Source: Microbacterium foliorum (GTDB lineage: Bacteria; Actinomycetota; Actinomycetes; Actinomycetales; Microbacteriaceae). From it: a stretch of 64,000 nt of DNA. Each line of letters opens with the position of its first letter. Within the stretch, counting starts at the first letter, position 1. The notes below the pieces were generated by a model. That model did no database searches. It was not told where the DNA came from and was given only the letters and a program-made list of their open reading frames with translations. Positions 56,233 through 64,000 of this stretch are shown here, in pieces. The stretch lies in assembly GCF_003367705.1 (NCBI RefSeq), contig NZ_CP031425.1, positions 1,860,001 to 1,924,000 on the forward strand. Reading direction: 5' to 3'. The translations under genes and the position numbers were made by a program.

Positions 56233-57705
56233 ATGACGCTTCCCGCGCTCTCGCGCACCTCAGATCAGTTTCCCGGAAGCGCTGCAGACGCCGCAGTGCT
56301 CGTCATCTCCGACATCTCGGACTCGACGGATTCGCTGGCCGCCCACACCGGGCTGGCCGAATCGCTCGAGGGGATCGGCTTCACCGGCTCGCCGTCCGCA
56401 TTCACCCGCGTGTACGCGCCCGAGGTCACCACGCTCCCCTTCGCCGTGGTCGGCGTGGGAGGCACGCCCGACGCCGCCGCCGTCCGCGATGCCGTGGGGA
56501 CCGCGCTGCGCTCCCTGACCGGCTTCGCCGCCGTCGCCGTCGCCCTCTCCCCCGAGCTCGACGCATTCGCCGATGCGGCCGCCGAGGGCGCCGTGCTCGG
56601 CGGCTACCGGTTCGACGACTACCGCCGCGAGCAGGGCAAGACCCGTGCCTCCGCCGTCGTCCTGCACGCGGATCTCGACGATTCCGCTCTGCACAGGGCG
56701 GTCGCCGTGGGCGAGGCCGTGGCACTCATCAAGGACCTCGTCTCGACGCCTGCGGAGTGGCAGAGCCCCGCGCAGCTGGCGCAGAGCGCCGCCGACAGCG
56801 TCGCGGACCTCGACGTGTCCGTGACGATCTACGACGAGGAGCGGCTCGCCGCAGAGGGCTTCGGGGGAATCCTCGGCGTCGCCCAGGGATCCGACCGACC
56901 GCCGCGCCTGGTCAGACTCGACTACGCGCCCGAGAACGCCATGCGCCACATCGCCCTCGTCGGCAAGGGGATCACGTTCGACACCGGAGGCCTCTCGCTC
57001 AAGCCTGCGGCGTCGATGGTCGGCATGAAGTTCGACATGGCGGGCGCCGCCACCGGAGCCGCCGCCGTGCGTGCGATCGCCGCGCTCGGACTCCCGGTGC
57101 GGGTGACCGCCTGGCTGTGCATCACCGACAACATGCCGTCCGGACGTGCGCTGCGCCCGGGCGACGTCATCCGCATGCTCGACGGCACGACGGTCGAGGT
57201 CCCGAACACGGATGCCGAGGGACGGCTGGTGCTCGCCGACGGTCTGGTCGCGGCCAGCCGTGAGAATCCCGATCTCATCATCGACGTCGCCACGCTGACC
57301 GGAGCGATCGTGATGGCCCTCGGACACCGACACACGGGCGTGTTCGGCGACGACGACGCGGTCGCCGAGTTCCTGTCCGCGGCGGAGAAGGCCGACGAGC
57401 TCGCCTGGCACATGCCGCTGCCGGTCTACATGGAGGAGATGCTCGACTCCCCCATCGCCGACATGCAGAACGCCAACATGGGCGACCGCATGGGCGGGGC
57501 GTCGTATGCAGGAATGTTCCTGCGCCGCTTCATCGGCCGGGTCTCGGACGAGAAGGACGCGCCGCGGATCCCGTGGGTGCATCTCGACATCGCGGGATCC
57601 GGAGAGCACAACGGTGCGCCGTACGGCTTCACCGGCAAGGGCCCGACCGGGGCGATGGTCCGATCGATCATCGCGTTCGCCGAAGCATCCCACAAGGAGG
57701 CATGA
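56233..57705 (+). CDS. pepA: Leucyl aminopeptidase (M17 family)
   Basis: A 490-residue M17 metallo-aminopeptidase. GKGITFDTGGLSLKPAASM supplies the metal-binding Lys/Asp, and NTDAEGRL (325-332) holds the catalytic Asp, Glu and Arg. The N-terminal macrodomain-like part (1-170) is divergent, as usual. It removes N-terminal residues from peptides. Its stop overlaps the first codon region of lpdA, so the two are cotranscribed. Confidence 0.95.
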   Translation: MTLPALSRTSDQFPGSAADAAVLVISDISDSTDSLAAHTGLAESLEGIGFTGSPSAFTRVYAPEVTTLPFAVVGVGGTPDAAAVRDAVGTALRSLTGFAAVAVALSPELDAFADAAAEGAVLGGYRFDDYRREQGKTRASAVVLHADLDDSALHRAVAVGEAVALIKDLVSTPAEWQSPAQLAQSAADSVADLDVSVTIYDEERLAAEGFGGILGVAQGSDRPPRLVRLDYAPENAMRHIALVGKGITFDTGGLSLKPAASMVGMKFDMAGAATGAAAVRAIAALGLPVRVTAWLCITDNMPSGRALRPGDVIRMLDGTTVEVPNTDAEGRLVLADGLVAASRENPDLIIDVATLTGAIVMALGHRHTGVFGDDDAVAEFLSAAEKADELAWHMPLPVYMEEMLDSPIADMQNANMGDRMGGASYAGMFLRRFIGRVSDEKDAPRIPWVHLDIAGSGEHNGAPYGFTGKGPTGAMVRSIIAFAEASHKEA

Positions 57706-57707
57706 CC

Positions 57708-59081
57708 ATGACCACGCAGACCTTCGACATCGTCGTCCTGGGCGGGGGAAGCGGCGGCTACGCCGCGGCTCTGCGCGCGAGCGAGCTGGGCAAGTCCGTC
57801 GCGCTCATCGAGAAGGACAAGGTGGGCGGCACCTGCCTGCACCGCGGCTGCATCCCCACCAAAGCCCTGCTGCACGCCGCGGAGGTCGCCGAGCACGTGC
57901 GCGATGCCGCCCATGTGGGAATCACCGCGACCCTCGAGAGCATCGACCCCGCGGGTGTGCGCGCCTACCGCGAAGGGATCGTCGCGAAGAAGTACAAGGG
58001 GCTCGAGGGCCTCGTGAAGGCCCGCGGGATCACCACGGTCGCCGGCACCGGACGCCTCAACGCGGACCGGTCGGTCAGTGTCGGCGATGATGTGTACGTC
58101 GGCACCGACGTCATCCTCGCGACCGGCTCGTACAGCCGCACCCTGCCAGGTCTCGAGATCGGTGGACGCATCCTGACGAGCGAGCAGGCGCTCTCCCTCG
58201 ACGTCATCCCCGAGCGCGTCCTGGTGCTCGGGGGCGGTGTCATCGGCGTCGAGTTCGCCAGCGTCTGGCGCTCCTTCGACACCGAGGTCACGATCATCGA
58301 GGCGCTCCCGCATCTCGTCCCCAATGAGGACATCGCGATGAGCAAGGGCCTGGAGCGGGCGTTCCGACGCCGCGGCATCCAGTACTCGCTCGGTGTGCGC
58401 TACCAGAGCGCGACGCAGGACGACACGTCGGTCACGGTCACGCTCGAAGACGGCACGACCTTCACCGCCGACTACCTGCTCGTCGCTGTCGGCCGCGGCC
58501 CCGTCACCGCCGATCTCGGATTCGAAGAGGCGGGGGTCGCCCTCGATCGCGGTTTCGTCACCGTCGACCAGGATCTGCGCACCGGCGTCCCCGGGGTGTG
58601 GGCCGTGGGCGACATCACGCCGGGCCTGCAGCTGGCACACCGGGGATTCCAGCAGGGGATCGCGGTCGCGGAGCGGATCGCCGGGCTCTCCCCCGTCAAC
58701 ATCCCCGACTCGCAGATTCCCAAGGTGACCTACTCGAGCCCCGAGGTCGCCTCGGTCGGGATCACCGAGGATGCAGCCGTCGCAGAGCATGGAGCGGATG
58801 CGGTGGTCGCCTACGAGTACAACCTCGCGGGCAACGGCAAGAGCGAGATCATCGGAACCAGCGGTCTCGTGAAGGTCGTCCGCCTGAAGGACGGGCCCGT
58901 CGTCGGCGTCCATCTGCTCGGCGATCGTGTGGGCGAACTCATCACCGAGGGCCAGCTCGCCGTCGCGTGGGAGGCCCACCCCGAGGACATCGCCCCCCTC
59001 ATCCACGCGCACCCCACCCAGAGCGAGGCACTCGGCGAAGCCTTCCTCGCTCTCGCGGGAAAGCCGCTGCACGCCCTCTGA
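57708..59081 (+). CDS. lpdA: Dihydrolipoyl dehydrogenase (E3)
   Basis: A 457-residue flavoprotein. FAD-binding GGGSGG (12-17), the redox disulfide Cys43-x4-Cys48 (GGTCLHRGCIP), the NAD site VLGGGVIGVEFAS, AVGDITPGLQLAH, and the C-terminal His435/Glu440 pair (HAHPTQSE) are present. It reoxidises lipoyl groups of 2-oxo-acid dehydrogenase complexes. ATG at 57708 has AGGAGG at proper distance; an ATG two codons earlier is too close to it. The E2 gene follows 67 bases downstream. Confidence 0.97.
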   Translation: MTTQTFDIVVLGGGSGGYAAALRASELGKSVALIEKDKVGGTCLHRGCIPTKALLHAAEVAEHVRDAAHVGITATLESIDPAGVRAYREGIVAKKYKGLEGLVKARGITTVAGTGRLNADRSVSVGDDVYVGTDVILATGSYSRTLPGLEIGGRILTSEQALSLDVIPERVLVLGGGVIGVEFASVWRSFDTEVTIIEALPHLVPNEDIAMSKGLERAFRRRGIQYSLGVRYQSATQDDTSVTVTLEDGTTFTADYLLVAVGRGPVTADLGFEEAGVALDRGFVTVDQDLRTGVPGVWAVGDITPGLQLAHRGFQQGIAVAERIAGLSPVNIPDSQIPKVTYSSPEVASVGITEDAAVAEHGADAVVAYEYNLAGNGKSEIIGTSGLVKVVRLKDGPVVGVHLLGDRVGELITEGQLAVAWEAHPEDIAPLIHAHPTQSEALGEAFLALAGKPLHAL

Positions 59082-59091
59082 ACACCAACCG

Positions 59092-59104
59092 GTGAACAGT
59101 TCAC
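59092..59104. promoter_or_regulatory. Short perfect palindrome between lpdA and sucB
   Basis: GTGAAC-A-GTTCAC is an exact 6-bp inverted repeat with one central base, 44 bases before the sucB start. It may be an operator or part of a promoter. It lacks the GAAC-N4-GTTC spacing of an actinobacterial LexA box. Confidence 0.4.
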
Positions 59105-59148
59105 TAAGCTAGTCACGCGTCATTTAACTTCTTGAAGGAGACTCAGTC

Positions 59149-60942
59149 ATGAGCACATCCGTCGTCCTCCCTCCGCTCGGCGAGAGCGTCACAGAGGGTA
59201 CGGTCACCCGCTGGCTCAAGCAGGTGGGAGACACCGTTCAGGCGGACGAAGGCCTGCTCGAGATCTCGACCGACAAAGTCGACACCGAGATCCCGTCGCC
59301 CGTCACCGGCGTGATCGAGGAGATCCTCGTCGCCGAAGATGAGACCGTCGAGGTCGGAGCGCTTCTCGCGCGCATCGGCGACGGCAGTGCCGCGGCACCG
59401 TCGGACGACGCCCCCGCGCAGGCCGCACCGGCCGTAGAGCAGGCTCCCGAGCCCGCCGCGCCGGCGCCCGCCGCCGAAGAGCCCGCCGCACCGGCCGAGC
59501 CCGCTCCGGCGGCACCCGCCGAGTCGTCGGCTCCCGCCGCCTCCGGCGACGCCACCGACATCGTCCTCCCCGAACTCGGCGAGAGCGTCACCGAGGGCAC
59601 CGTCACGCGCTGGCTGAAGCAGATCGGCGACAGCGTCGAGGTCGATGAGGCTCTGCTCGAGATCTCCACCGACAAGGTCGACACCGAGATCCCCTCGCCG
59701 GTCGCCGGCGTGCTGCAGGAGATCGTCGCCGCCGAAGACGAGACCGTCGCCGTCGGCGCAGTCCTCGCCCGCGTCGGATCCGGTGCGGCCCCCGCAGCTG
59801 CACCGGCAGAGGCTCCGGCCCCCGCCGCCGAGGCTCCTGCCCCGGCCCCGGCCCCGGCCGCGCAGGCTCCCGTCTCCGAGACGCCCGTCGACAAGCCCGC
59901 GGAGCGTCCCGCCGCCGAGGCACCTGTCGCGGCTCCCGCCGAAGCCGCTCCTGAGCAGGCGACCGGCGGAGCCGCAGGTGGATCCTCGACCCCGGCGCCC
60001 GCTGCCGAGCAGAAGCTGTCGCTGCCGACCGAGAGCGACAACCTCTACGTGACGCCGCTCGTGCGTCGCCTGGCGTCGCAGCAGGGCGTCGACCTCGCGA
60101 GCGTCACCGGCACCGGAGTCGGTGGACGCATCCGCAAGGAGGACGTGCTGAAGGCCGCGGAGAGCGCCAGTGCGGCGCCCGCTGCCGCTGCTGCTCCGGC
60201 AGCACCCGCACCGCTCGAGGTCTCGCCGCTGCGCGGCACGACCCAGCCGATGTCGCGTCTGCGCAAGGTTCTCGCCAAGCGCGCCGTGGAGTCCATGCAG
60301 CAGACCGCTCAGCTGACGACGGTCGTCGAGGTCGATGTGACGGCGCTGGCCGAGTACCGCGACAGCGTCAAGGGATCGTTCCTCGAGAAGACCGGTGACA
60401 AGCTCTCGTTCCTGCCGTTCTTCGCGCTGGCAGCCGCGGAGGCGCTGCGCGCCTTCCCGATCGTCAACGCGACGGTCGACGGCGAGCAGATCGTCTACCC
60501 CGAATCCGAGAACGTGTCGATCGCGGTCGACACCGAGCGCGGTCTGCTGACCCCGGTCCTTCGTGACGCGGCGTCGAAGAACATCGCCGAGATCGCCCAC
60601 GAGATCGCCGACCTCGCCGCTCGCACCCGCGACAACAAGCTGAAGCCCGACGAGCTCGCCGGCGGCACGTTCACGCTGACCAACACCGGTTCGCGCGGCG
60701 CGCTGTTCGACACCCCCGTCGTGTTCCTGCCCCAGTCGGCGATCCTCGGCACCGGCACGGTCGTCAAGCGCCCCGGCCTCGTCAAGGTCGGCGGAGCCGA
60801 TGCGATCGCCGTGCGCTCGTACGTCTACCTCGCGCTGTCGTACGACCACCGCATCATCGACGGTGCAGACGCCGCTCGCTTCCTCGGCGCCGTCAAGGCA
60901 CGCCTCGAGTCGGCGCAGTTCGCCGCTCAGCTCGGAGCCTGA
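59149..60942 (+). CDS. sucB: 2-oxoglutarate dehydrogenase E2, dihydrolipoyllysine succinyltransferase
   Basis: A 597-residue E2 protein with two lipoyl domains (lipoyl lysines Lys43 and Lys176, each in [13 protein letters not shown]), Ala/Pro-rich linkers, a peripheral-subunit binding domain ([20 protein letters not shown]) and the catalytic domain ending in [16 protein letters not shown] with His567 and Asp571. Actinobacterial SucB/DlaT proteins with two or three lipoyl domains serve both pyruvate and 2-oxoglutarate complexes. A GAAGGAGA ribosome site precedes the ATG. E3 (lpdA) is directly upstream. Confidence 0.95.
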   Translation: MSTSVVLPPLGESVTEGTVTRWLKQVGDTVQADEGLLEISTDKVDTEIPSPVTGVIEEILVAEDETVEVGALLARIGDGSAAAPSDDAPAQAAPAVEQAPEPAAPAPAAEEPAAPAEPAPAAPAESSAPAASGDATDIVLPELGESVTEGTVTRWLKQIGDSVEVDEALLEISTDKVDTEIPSPVAGVLQEIVAAEDETVAVGAVLARVGSGAAPAAAPAEAPAPAAEAPAPAPAPAAQAPVSETPVDKPAERPAAEAPVAAPAEAAPEQATGGAAGGSSTPAPAAEQKLSLPTESDNLYVTPLVRRLASQQGVDLASVTGTGVGGRIRKEDVLKAAESASAAPAAAAAPAAPAPLEVSPLRGTTQPMSRLRKVLAKRAVESMQQTAQLTTVVEVDVTALAEYRDSVKGSFLEKTGDKLSFLPFFALAAAEALRAFPIVNATVDGEQIVYPESENVSIAVDTERGLLTPVLRDAASKNIAEIAHEIADLAARTRDNKLKPDELAGGTFTLTNTGSRGALFDTPVVFLPQSAILGTGTVVKRPGLVKVGGADAIAVRSYVYLALSYDHRIIDGADAARFLGAVKARLESAQFAAQLGA

Positions 60943-60955
60943 CCGCACTACTGCA

Positions 60956-62527
60956 TCACCCTGGCTGGTCCGCGACGTCGTAGGCGTCGCGGACCAGCCA
61001 TTTCTCTTCGATCCGCACGAGGACGAGCATCCATTCGCGCAGCGCGGACGCAGCCTCCTGCGCATCGTGGACGGGTGATGACACCCTGACGACGGCGAGG
61101 TCACCGTACTGGTCGACCGGCGCGAACGTCAGTCGGTCTTCGTCGCCCTCGGCGGTCTCGGCGATCGCCTTCCCGAACGTCGAGGATGCGGTGGCCGAAC
61201 CCTCGGCCACCGCATCGGCGCATACGGCATCTCCTGCAGCGAGGCACGTCGTGAGCATGGCGAGCACCGCAGGTGCAGCGAGCACCGGATCGTCCGAAGT
61301 CGACGGAGCGACCTCGGACTCCGCGGAGTCGTCGGGACGCGCGGTTCCCTCGGGGTCTGCGGGGTCGGTATCGTCAGCGCGGTCGACATCGTCGGCGGGT
61401 TCCGCCGGCGTCGTCGGCCCCGAGGGGGCCTCGTGCCCGTGCGCTTCCGCACCTGCCGCCTCCCCGCTCAGCGGACGCTCTGCGGGCTCGTCGTGGCCCT
61501 GCGTCGCCCCGGCCGGCCACAGGAGCCCTGCGGCCAGCACGACGGAGGCGGCGACGGCGGCCACCAGCGCCGCGCGCCTGTGCCGCGTCCGCGATCGATT
61601 CGGCCGCCCCGGCACCTTCCCGTCGTCGTGAGCGGCCCGGCGCCCTTCAGCCATCACGGCGGGGCGGCGCACTCGGAGCATCCGGAGACCTCGGAGCACC
61701 CGGACCCCTCGGGATGCGATCTCCGCCACGCTCGTCGCGCCCGCGACGACGATGCGCCGGACGACGACGGAGGGAGAGGAACGGCTCGTCCCCTCGATCC
61801 GCCCATCGCGTCGGGAGACGGGGGCCGGCACGACCCTGCGTCCCGCGTCGAGATCTCGAACGCGCACCGGTTCCTGCAGCGACCGCTGCAGAGGGCGCGG
61901 CGCCGCGGTGTCGAGCAGATCGGTCTCCCAGCGCTCGAGCCTGCGCGTGGACATCCGGGCCGCGCCACCGGCAGCCCGCAGCCCCTCGGCGATATGACCG
62001 AGCAATCGGCTCAATGCGCGGTCGCCGCAGCCCTGGTGAAGCTGCTCCACGAGGCGGGCTGTGGCCGCGCACACGTCGGCGCCACTGCCGATCACGAAGA
62101 GCGGACGCCCGTCGTCGGTGAGCCACCACTCGCCCGCGCAGTCGCCGTCGTCGGAGGAGATGAGCTCAGCGACCCCGCGCAGGAGGCTCGCCACCAGCGT
62201 CGTCATCTCCCCCGCCGCGAGGGGCATCTCTGCCAGCGTCCGACACCCGAGCAGCGCGCCGACACGCTCCGTGCACCAGGGCAGGAGCACATCGTGCCCG
62301 CCCGGCCGGCGCGCGAGATCGACGGGCGCGGCGACGTGCTCATCCCCCGCATGCGCCCAGCCCGCCCAGCCGCCGAGCTCCGCCGCGTCGACCAGCACGG
62401 CCGCCGACCCTCCCTGAACAACGAGCGGACCCGCGAACGGGCCCTCGTCGGCATCGAGCCGGCGGATCACGCGGTGCACACCGGGCACGAGGGGCGCATC
62501 GCGCATTCGGGACTCTCTGACTGCCAT
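60956..62527 (-). CDS. Large hypothetical membrane-anchored protein
   Basis: A 523-residue protein of unknown family. Residues 1-310 are cytoplasmic (VHRVIRRLDADEGPFAGPLV, GEMTTLVASLLRGVAEL, GEWWLTDDGRPLFVIGSGAD), then a basic stretch and a single helix at about 315-340 (RRAALVAAVAASVVLAAGLL), then an extracellular Asp/Glu/Pro/Ala-rich stalk and a C-terminal domain with two cysteines (LTTCLAAGDAVCADAV) resembling NTF2-like accumulation domains. The layout of an intracellular module, one helix and an external module resembles a sensor or secretion accessory. ATG at 62527 has GGGTGGGG upstream. Confidence 0.75.
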   Translation of the reverse strand: MAVRESRMRDAPLVPGVHRVIRRLDADEGPFAGPLVVQGGSAAVLVDAAELGGWAGWAHAGDEHVAAPVDLARRPGGHDVLLPWCTERVGALLGCRTLAEMPLAAGEMTTLVASLLRGVAELISSDDGDCAGEWWLTDDGRPLFVIGSGADVCAATARLVEQLHQGCGDRALSRLLGHIAEGLRAAGGAARMSTRRLERWETDLLDTAAPRPLQRSLQEPVRVRDLDAGRRVVPAPVSRRDGRIEGTSRSSPSVVVRRIVVAGATSVAEIASRGVRVLRGLRMLRVRRPAVMAEGRRAAHDDGKVPGRPNRSRTRHRRAALVAAVAASVVLAAGLLWPAGATQGHDEPAERPLSGEAAGAEAHGHEAPSGPTTPAEPADDVDRADDTDPADPEGTARPDDSAESEVAPSTSDDPVLAAPAVLAMLTTCLAAGDAVCADAVAEGSATASSTFGKAIAETAEGDEDRLTFAPVDQYGDLAVVRVSSPVHDAQEAASALREWMLVLVRIEEKWLVRDAYDVADQPG

Positions 62528-62675
62528 GACCCCACCCCATCGCACCCGCGGCCGCAGAAGGACCCCACAGTGCCAGTGGGGATCGAATCCCCCGTATTCG
62601 CCATCGGTGCAGGAGCCGTGTCGACCTGCGAATCCGCCCGACGCGAACGACGACGTGCGCGCACCGCGCAGTCGG

Positions 62676-62681
62676 TATCCT
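62676..62681 (+). promoter_or_regulatory. Leaderless -10 element (TATCCT) for DUF4191
   Basis: TATCCT ends six bases before the ATG at 62688, with no ribosome site. Confidence 0.55.
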
Positions 62682-62687
62682 TGTTGC

Positions 62688-63398
62688 ATGGCAAACCGCA
62701 CGTCCGCGCCCGAGAAGCGTCCGGGGTTCTTCTCCCAGATCAGATCCCTCTTCAAGTTCACGAGGGAGATCTACCCCTGGCTCCCCTGGGCCCAGATCGC
62801 GATGCTCGTGCTCGGCGTCCTCGTCGGACTCATCGTCGGGTACCTGATCCCGCCGTTCCAGGTGTGGACCCTGATCCTCTGGGGCATCTCGGGTCTGATG
62901 CTCGGCATCCTCGGCGCGATGTTCCTCATGACGCGCCTGTCGACGTCGGCCATGTACCAGAAGATCGACGGCATGCCCGGTGCCACCGGACATGTGCTCA
63001 GCACCAGCCTCGGCCGCAACTGGCAGGGCTCGGAGACTCCCGTCGGCATCAACCCCAAGACGCAGGATGCGGTCTACCGCGCCGTCGGCCGCGGCGGCGT
63101 CGTCGTGGTCGGAGAGGGCTCGCGCGGACGTCTGAGCCGCCTGGTCAACGATGAGCGCAGCAAGGCCGCTCGGGTCGCCCACGGCGTGCCCGTGACGGTG
63201 ATCTACATCGGCCACGGCGACGACGACGTCGCGATCGCCGACCTCGCCAAGACGGTCAAGAAGCTTCCGAAGGTGATCGACAAGGCCACGATGGGTGCTG
63301 TGATCCGCCGCATCGAGTCCGTGTCGCAGTCGATCTCCTCGCTGCCGATCCCCAAGGGCATCGACCCCACCAAGGTCAGGGCGCAGCGCCCGCGCTGA
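62688..63398 (+). CDS. DUF4191 family membrane protein
   Basis: A 236-residue actinobacterial protein with two membrane helices (about 36-57 and 62-84) and a cytosolic C-terminal domain (MYQKIDGMPGATGHVLSTSL, VVVGEGSRGRLSRLVNDERS, DLAKTVKKLPKVIDKAT). The homologue Rv2219 lies near lipoic acid and 2-oxo-acid dehydrogenase genes, which agrees with sucB being 1.7 kb upstream. Function unknown. Start ATG in leaderless configuration. Confidence 0.92.
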   Translation: MANRTSAPEKRPGFFSQIRSLFKFTREIYPWLPWAQIAMLVLGVLVGLIVGYLIPPFQVWTLILWGISGLMLGILGAMFLMTRLSTSAMYQKIDGMPGATGHVLSTSLGRNWQGSETPVGINPKTQDAVYRAVGRGGVVVVGEGSRGRLSRLVNDERSKAARVAHGVPVTVIYIGHGDDDVAIADLAKTVKKLPKVIDKATMGAVIRRIESVSQSISSLPIPKGIDPTKVRAQRPR

Positions 63399-63419
63399 TC
63401 CCGCACCACCGCAGAAGAA

Positions 63420-63463
63420 CGAAGCGCGGCCGCCCTCATCCGAGGAACGGCCGCGCTTCGTCG
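63420..63463. terminator. Intrinsic terminator between convergent DUF4191 and RimK-like genes
   Basis: CGAAGCGCGGCCG / CGGCCGCGCTTCG with a 15-base loop, flanked by AAGAA and TCGTTC. Confidence 0.8.
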
Positions 63464-63464
63464 T

Positions 63465-64000
63465 TCACTCCGACAGCGGCTGTCGTGGAAGCCGGCGCAC
63501 CTTGGCGCGACGACGACGACGCTCGGGAACCATCGATCGCATCTCGTCGAGCTTGCCGAAGCAGAACAGTCGATCCTCGGCCTCGAGAACCACGTGCTTA
63601 CGGGGGTTCGGGATGACCGAGACGCCCCGGTGCAGGGTGAGAACCGTGATGTCGCGCTCCCAGAGACCGGCCTCGCCGAGGGTCTTGCCCACCAGGTCCA
63701 CGGCCCCGTGCACCATGAGCTCGGCGACTCCGTAGCCCGTCGAGACGGTCAGCCGCTGACGGACATCGATCTCGGGGAACGCAACCTGGCCGGCGATGTA
63801 GTCGATGATCGCACCGGCGACGTCGAGCTTGGTGGCCGTCTCGATGCCCTGCAGCCCGGGAGACGAATTGACCTCCATCACCAGCGGCCCGTCCTCCCCC
63901 TCGAGCATGTCGACGCCAGCCACGCGGAGTCCCATGATCTGCGCCGATCGCACCGCCGCGCGCTCGTAGACGGGGTCGAGTTCGACCGCCTCGACGGATC
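63465..64000 (-). CDS. RimK-family ATP-grasp ligase, partial (5' end beyond the right edge)
   Basis: The open frame continues past the right edge; the visible 177 residues are the C-terminal part. [20 protein letters not shown] and [16 protein letters not shown] are the final ATP-grasp strands with the Mg-binding Glu/Asn of RimK-type alpha-L-glutamate ligases. Beyond that lies an added TrkA-C-like small domain ([40 protein letters not shown]). This RimK plus TrkA-C fusion is frequent in Actinobacteria; the acceptor is unknown. Confidence 0.85.
   Translation of the reverse strand, partial: SVEAVELDPVYERAAVRSAQIMGLRVAGVDMLEGEDGPLVMEVNSSPGLQGIETATKLDVAGAIIDYIAGQVAFPEIDVRQRLTVSTGYGVAELMVHGAVDLVGKTLGEAGLWERDITVLTLHRGVSVIPNPRKHVVLEAEDRLFCFGKLDEMRSMVPERRRRRAKVRRLPRQPLSE

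Noticed and set aside
59092..59104. LexA/SOS box at GTGAACAGTTCAC
   Set aside because: Actinobacterial LexA sites need GAAC and GTTC separated by four bases; here there is one.
59143..61104. 653-codon Gly/Arg-rich open frame antisense to sucB
   Set aside because: It is the mirror of the Ala/Pro linkers of the E2 protein.

Overview
The window is chromosomal DNA from a high-GC actinobacterium, most likely a Microbacteriaceae member close to Microbacterium. The evidence is the strong G/C bias at third codon positions, the actinobacterial gene families (SepH, DUF3000, DUF3093, DUF3159, DUF3710, DUF4191, DUF4193, DUF7455, PAC2) and gene order shared with other Actinobacteria (thrS-HIT; DUF3710-dut-DUF3093-DUF4193; sigA-PAC2). 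Both ends cut genes. I see no insertion sequence, prophage, CRISPR array or rRNA. This is mostly core genome with a few accessory patches.

Layout. 1-5.7 kb: a partial DUF402 gene, a PLP-dependent decarboxylase and a vitamin B6 block (pdxT-pdxS facing a MocR/PdxR regulator, then pdxY). 5.8-14 kb: HIT hydrolase coupled to thrS, a YnfA-like protein, a two-component system, hydrolase, DoxX-like protein, photolyase and a small membrane protein. 14.1-15.7 kb: a compositionally odd unknown gene beside four tRNA genes (Gly, Cys and Val(GAC) as one minus-strand unit; Val(CAC) on plus). 15.7-25 kb: a GIY-YIG protein, an orphan PemK/MazF toxin-like protein, amtB with a structured leader, an AFG1/ZapE ATPase, rhodanese and SufE, DUF3000 and RNase D. 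25-37.5 kb: beta-oxidation genes (fadA, fadB), a lipid kinase, dxs, acnA and the conserved dut neighbourhood. 37.6-50 kb: sepH, a phosphodiesterase, and topoisomerase IV subunits A and B, separated by a four-gene ketosynthase / adenylating enzyme / MBL hydrolase / reductase operon and a glycosyltransferase. 50-64 kb: a pair of complementary alanine-racemase-like genes opposite an ATP-grasp gene, a CofE-like gene coupled to sigA, PAC2, pepA, lpdA, sucB, DUF4191 and the end of a RimK-like gene.

The pdx genes form one circuit that makes PLP and senses it. lpdA and sucB, separated by only 67 bases, supply E3 and E2 of 2-oxo-acid dehydrogenase complexes, and acnA feeds the same cycle. The observation I find most interesting is the overlapping racemase pair at 50190-51934. 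One protein keeps the catalytic lysine barrel but has lost the tyrosine segment; the other keeps the tyrosine domain but has Arg in place of the lysine and a shortened barrel. Together they look like an obligate heteromeric (split) racemase. Second is the ole-like ketosynthase operon. A recurring regulatory theme is a TANNNT hexamer exactly six bases before the start codon of at least thirteen genes, pointing to widespread leaderless transcription.
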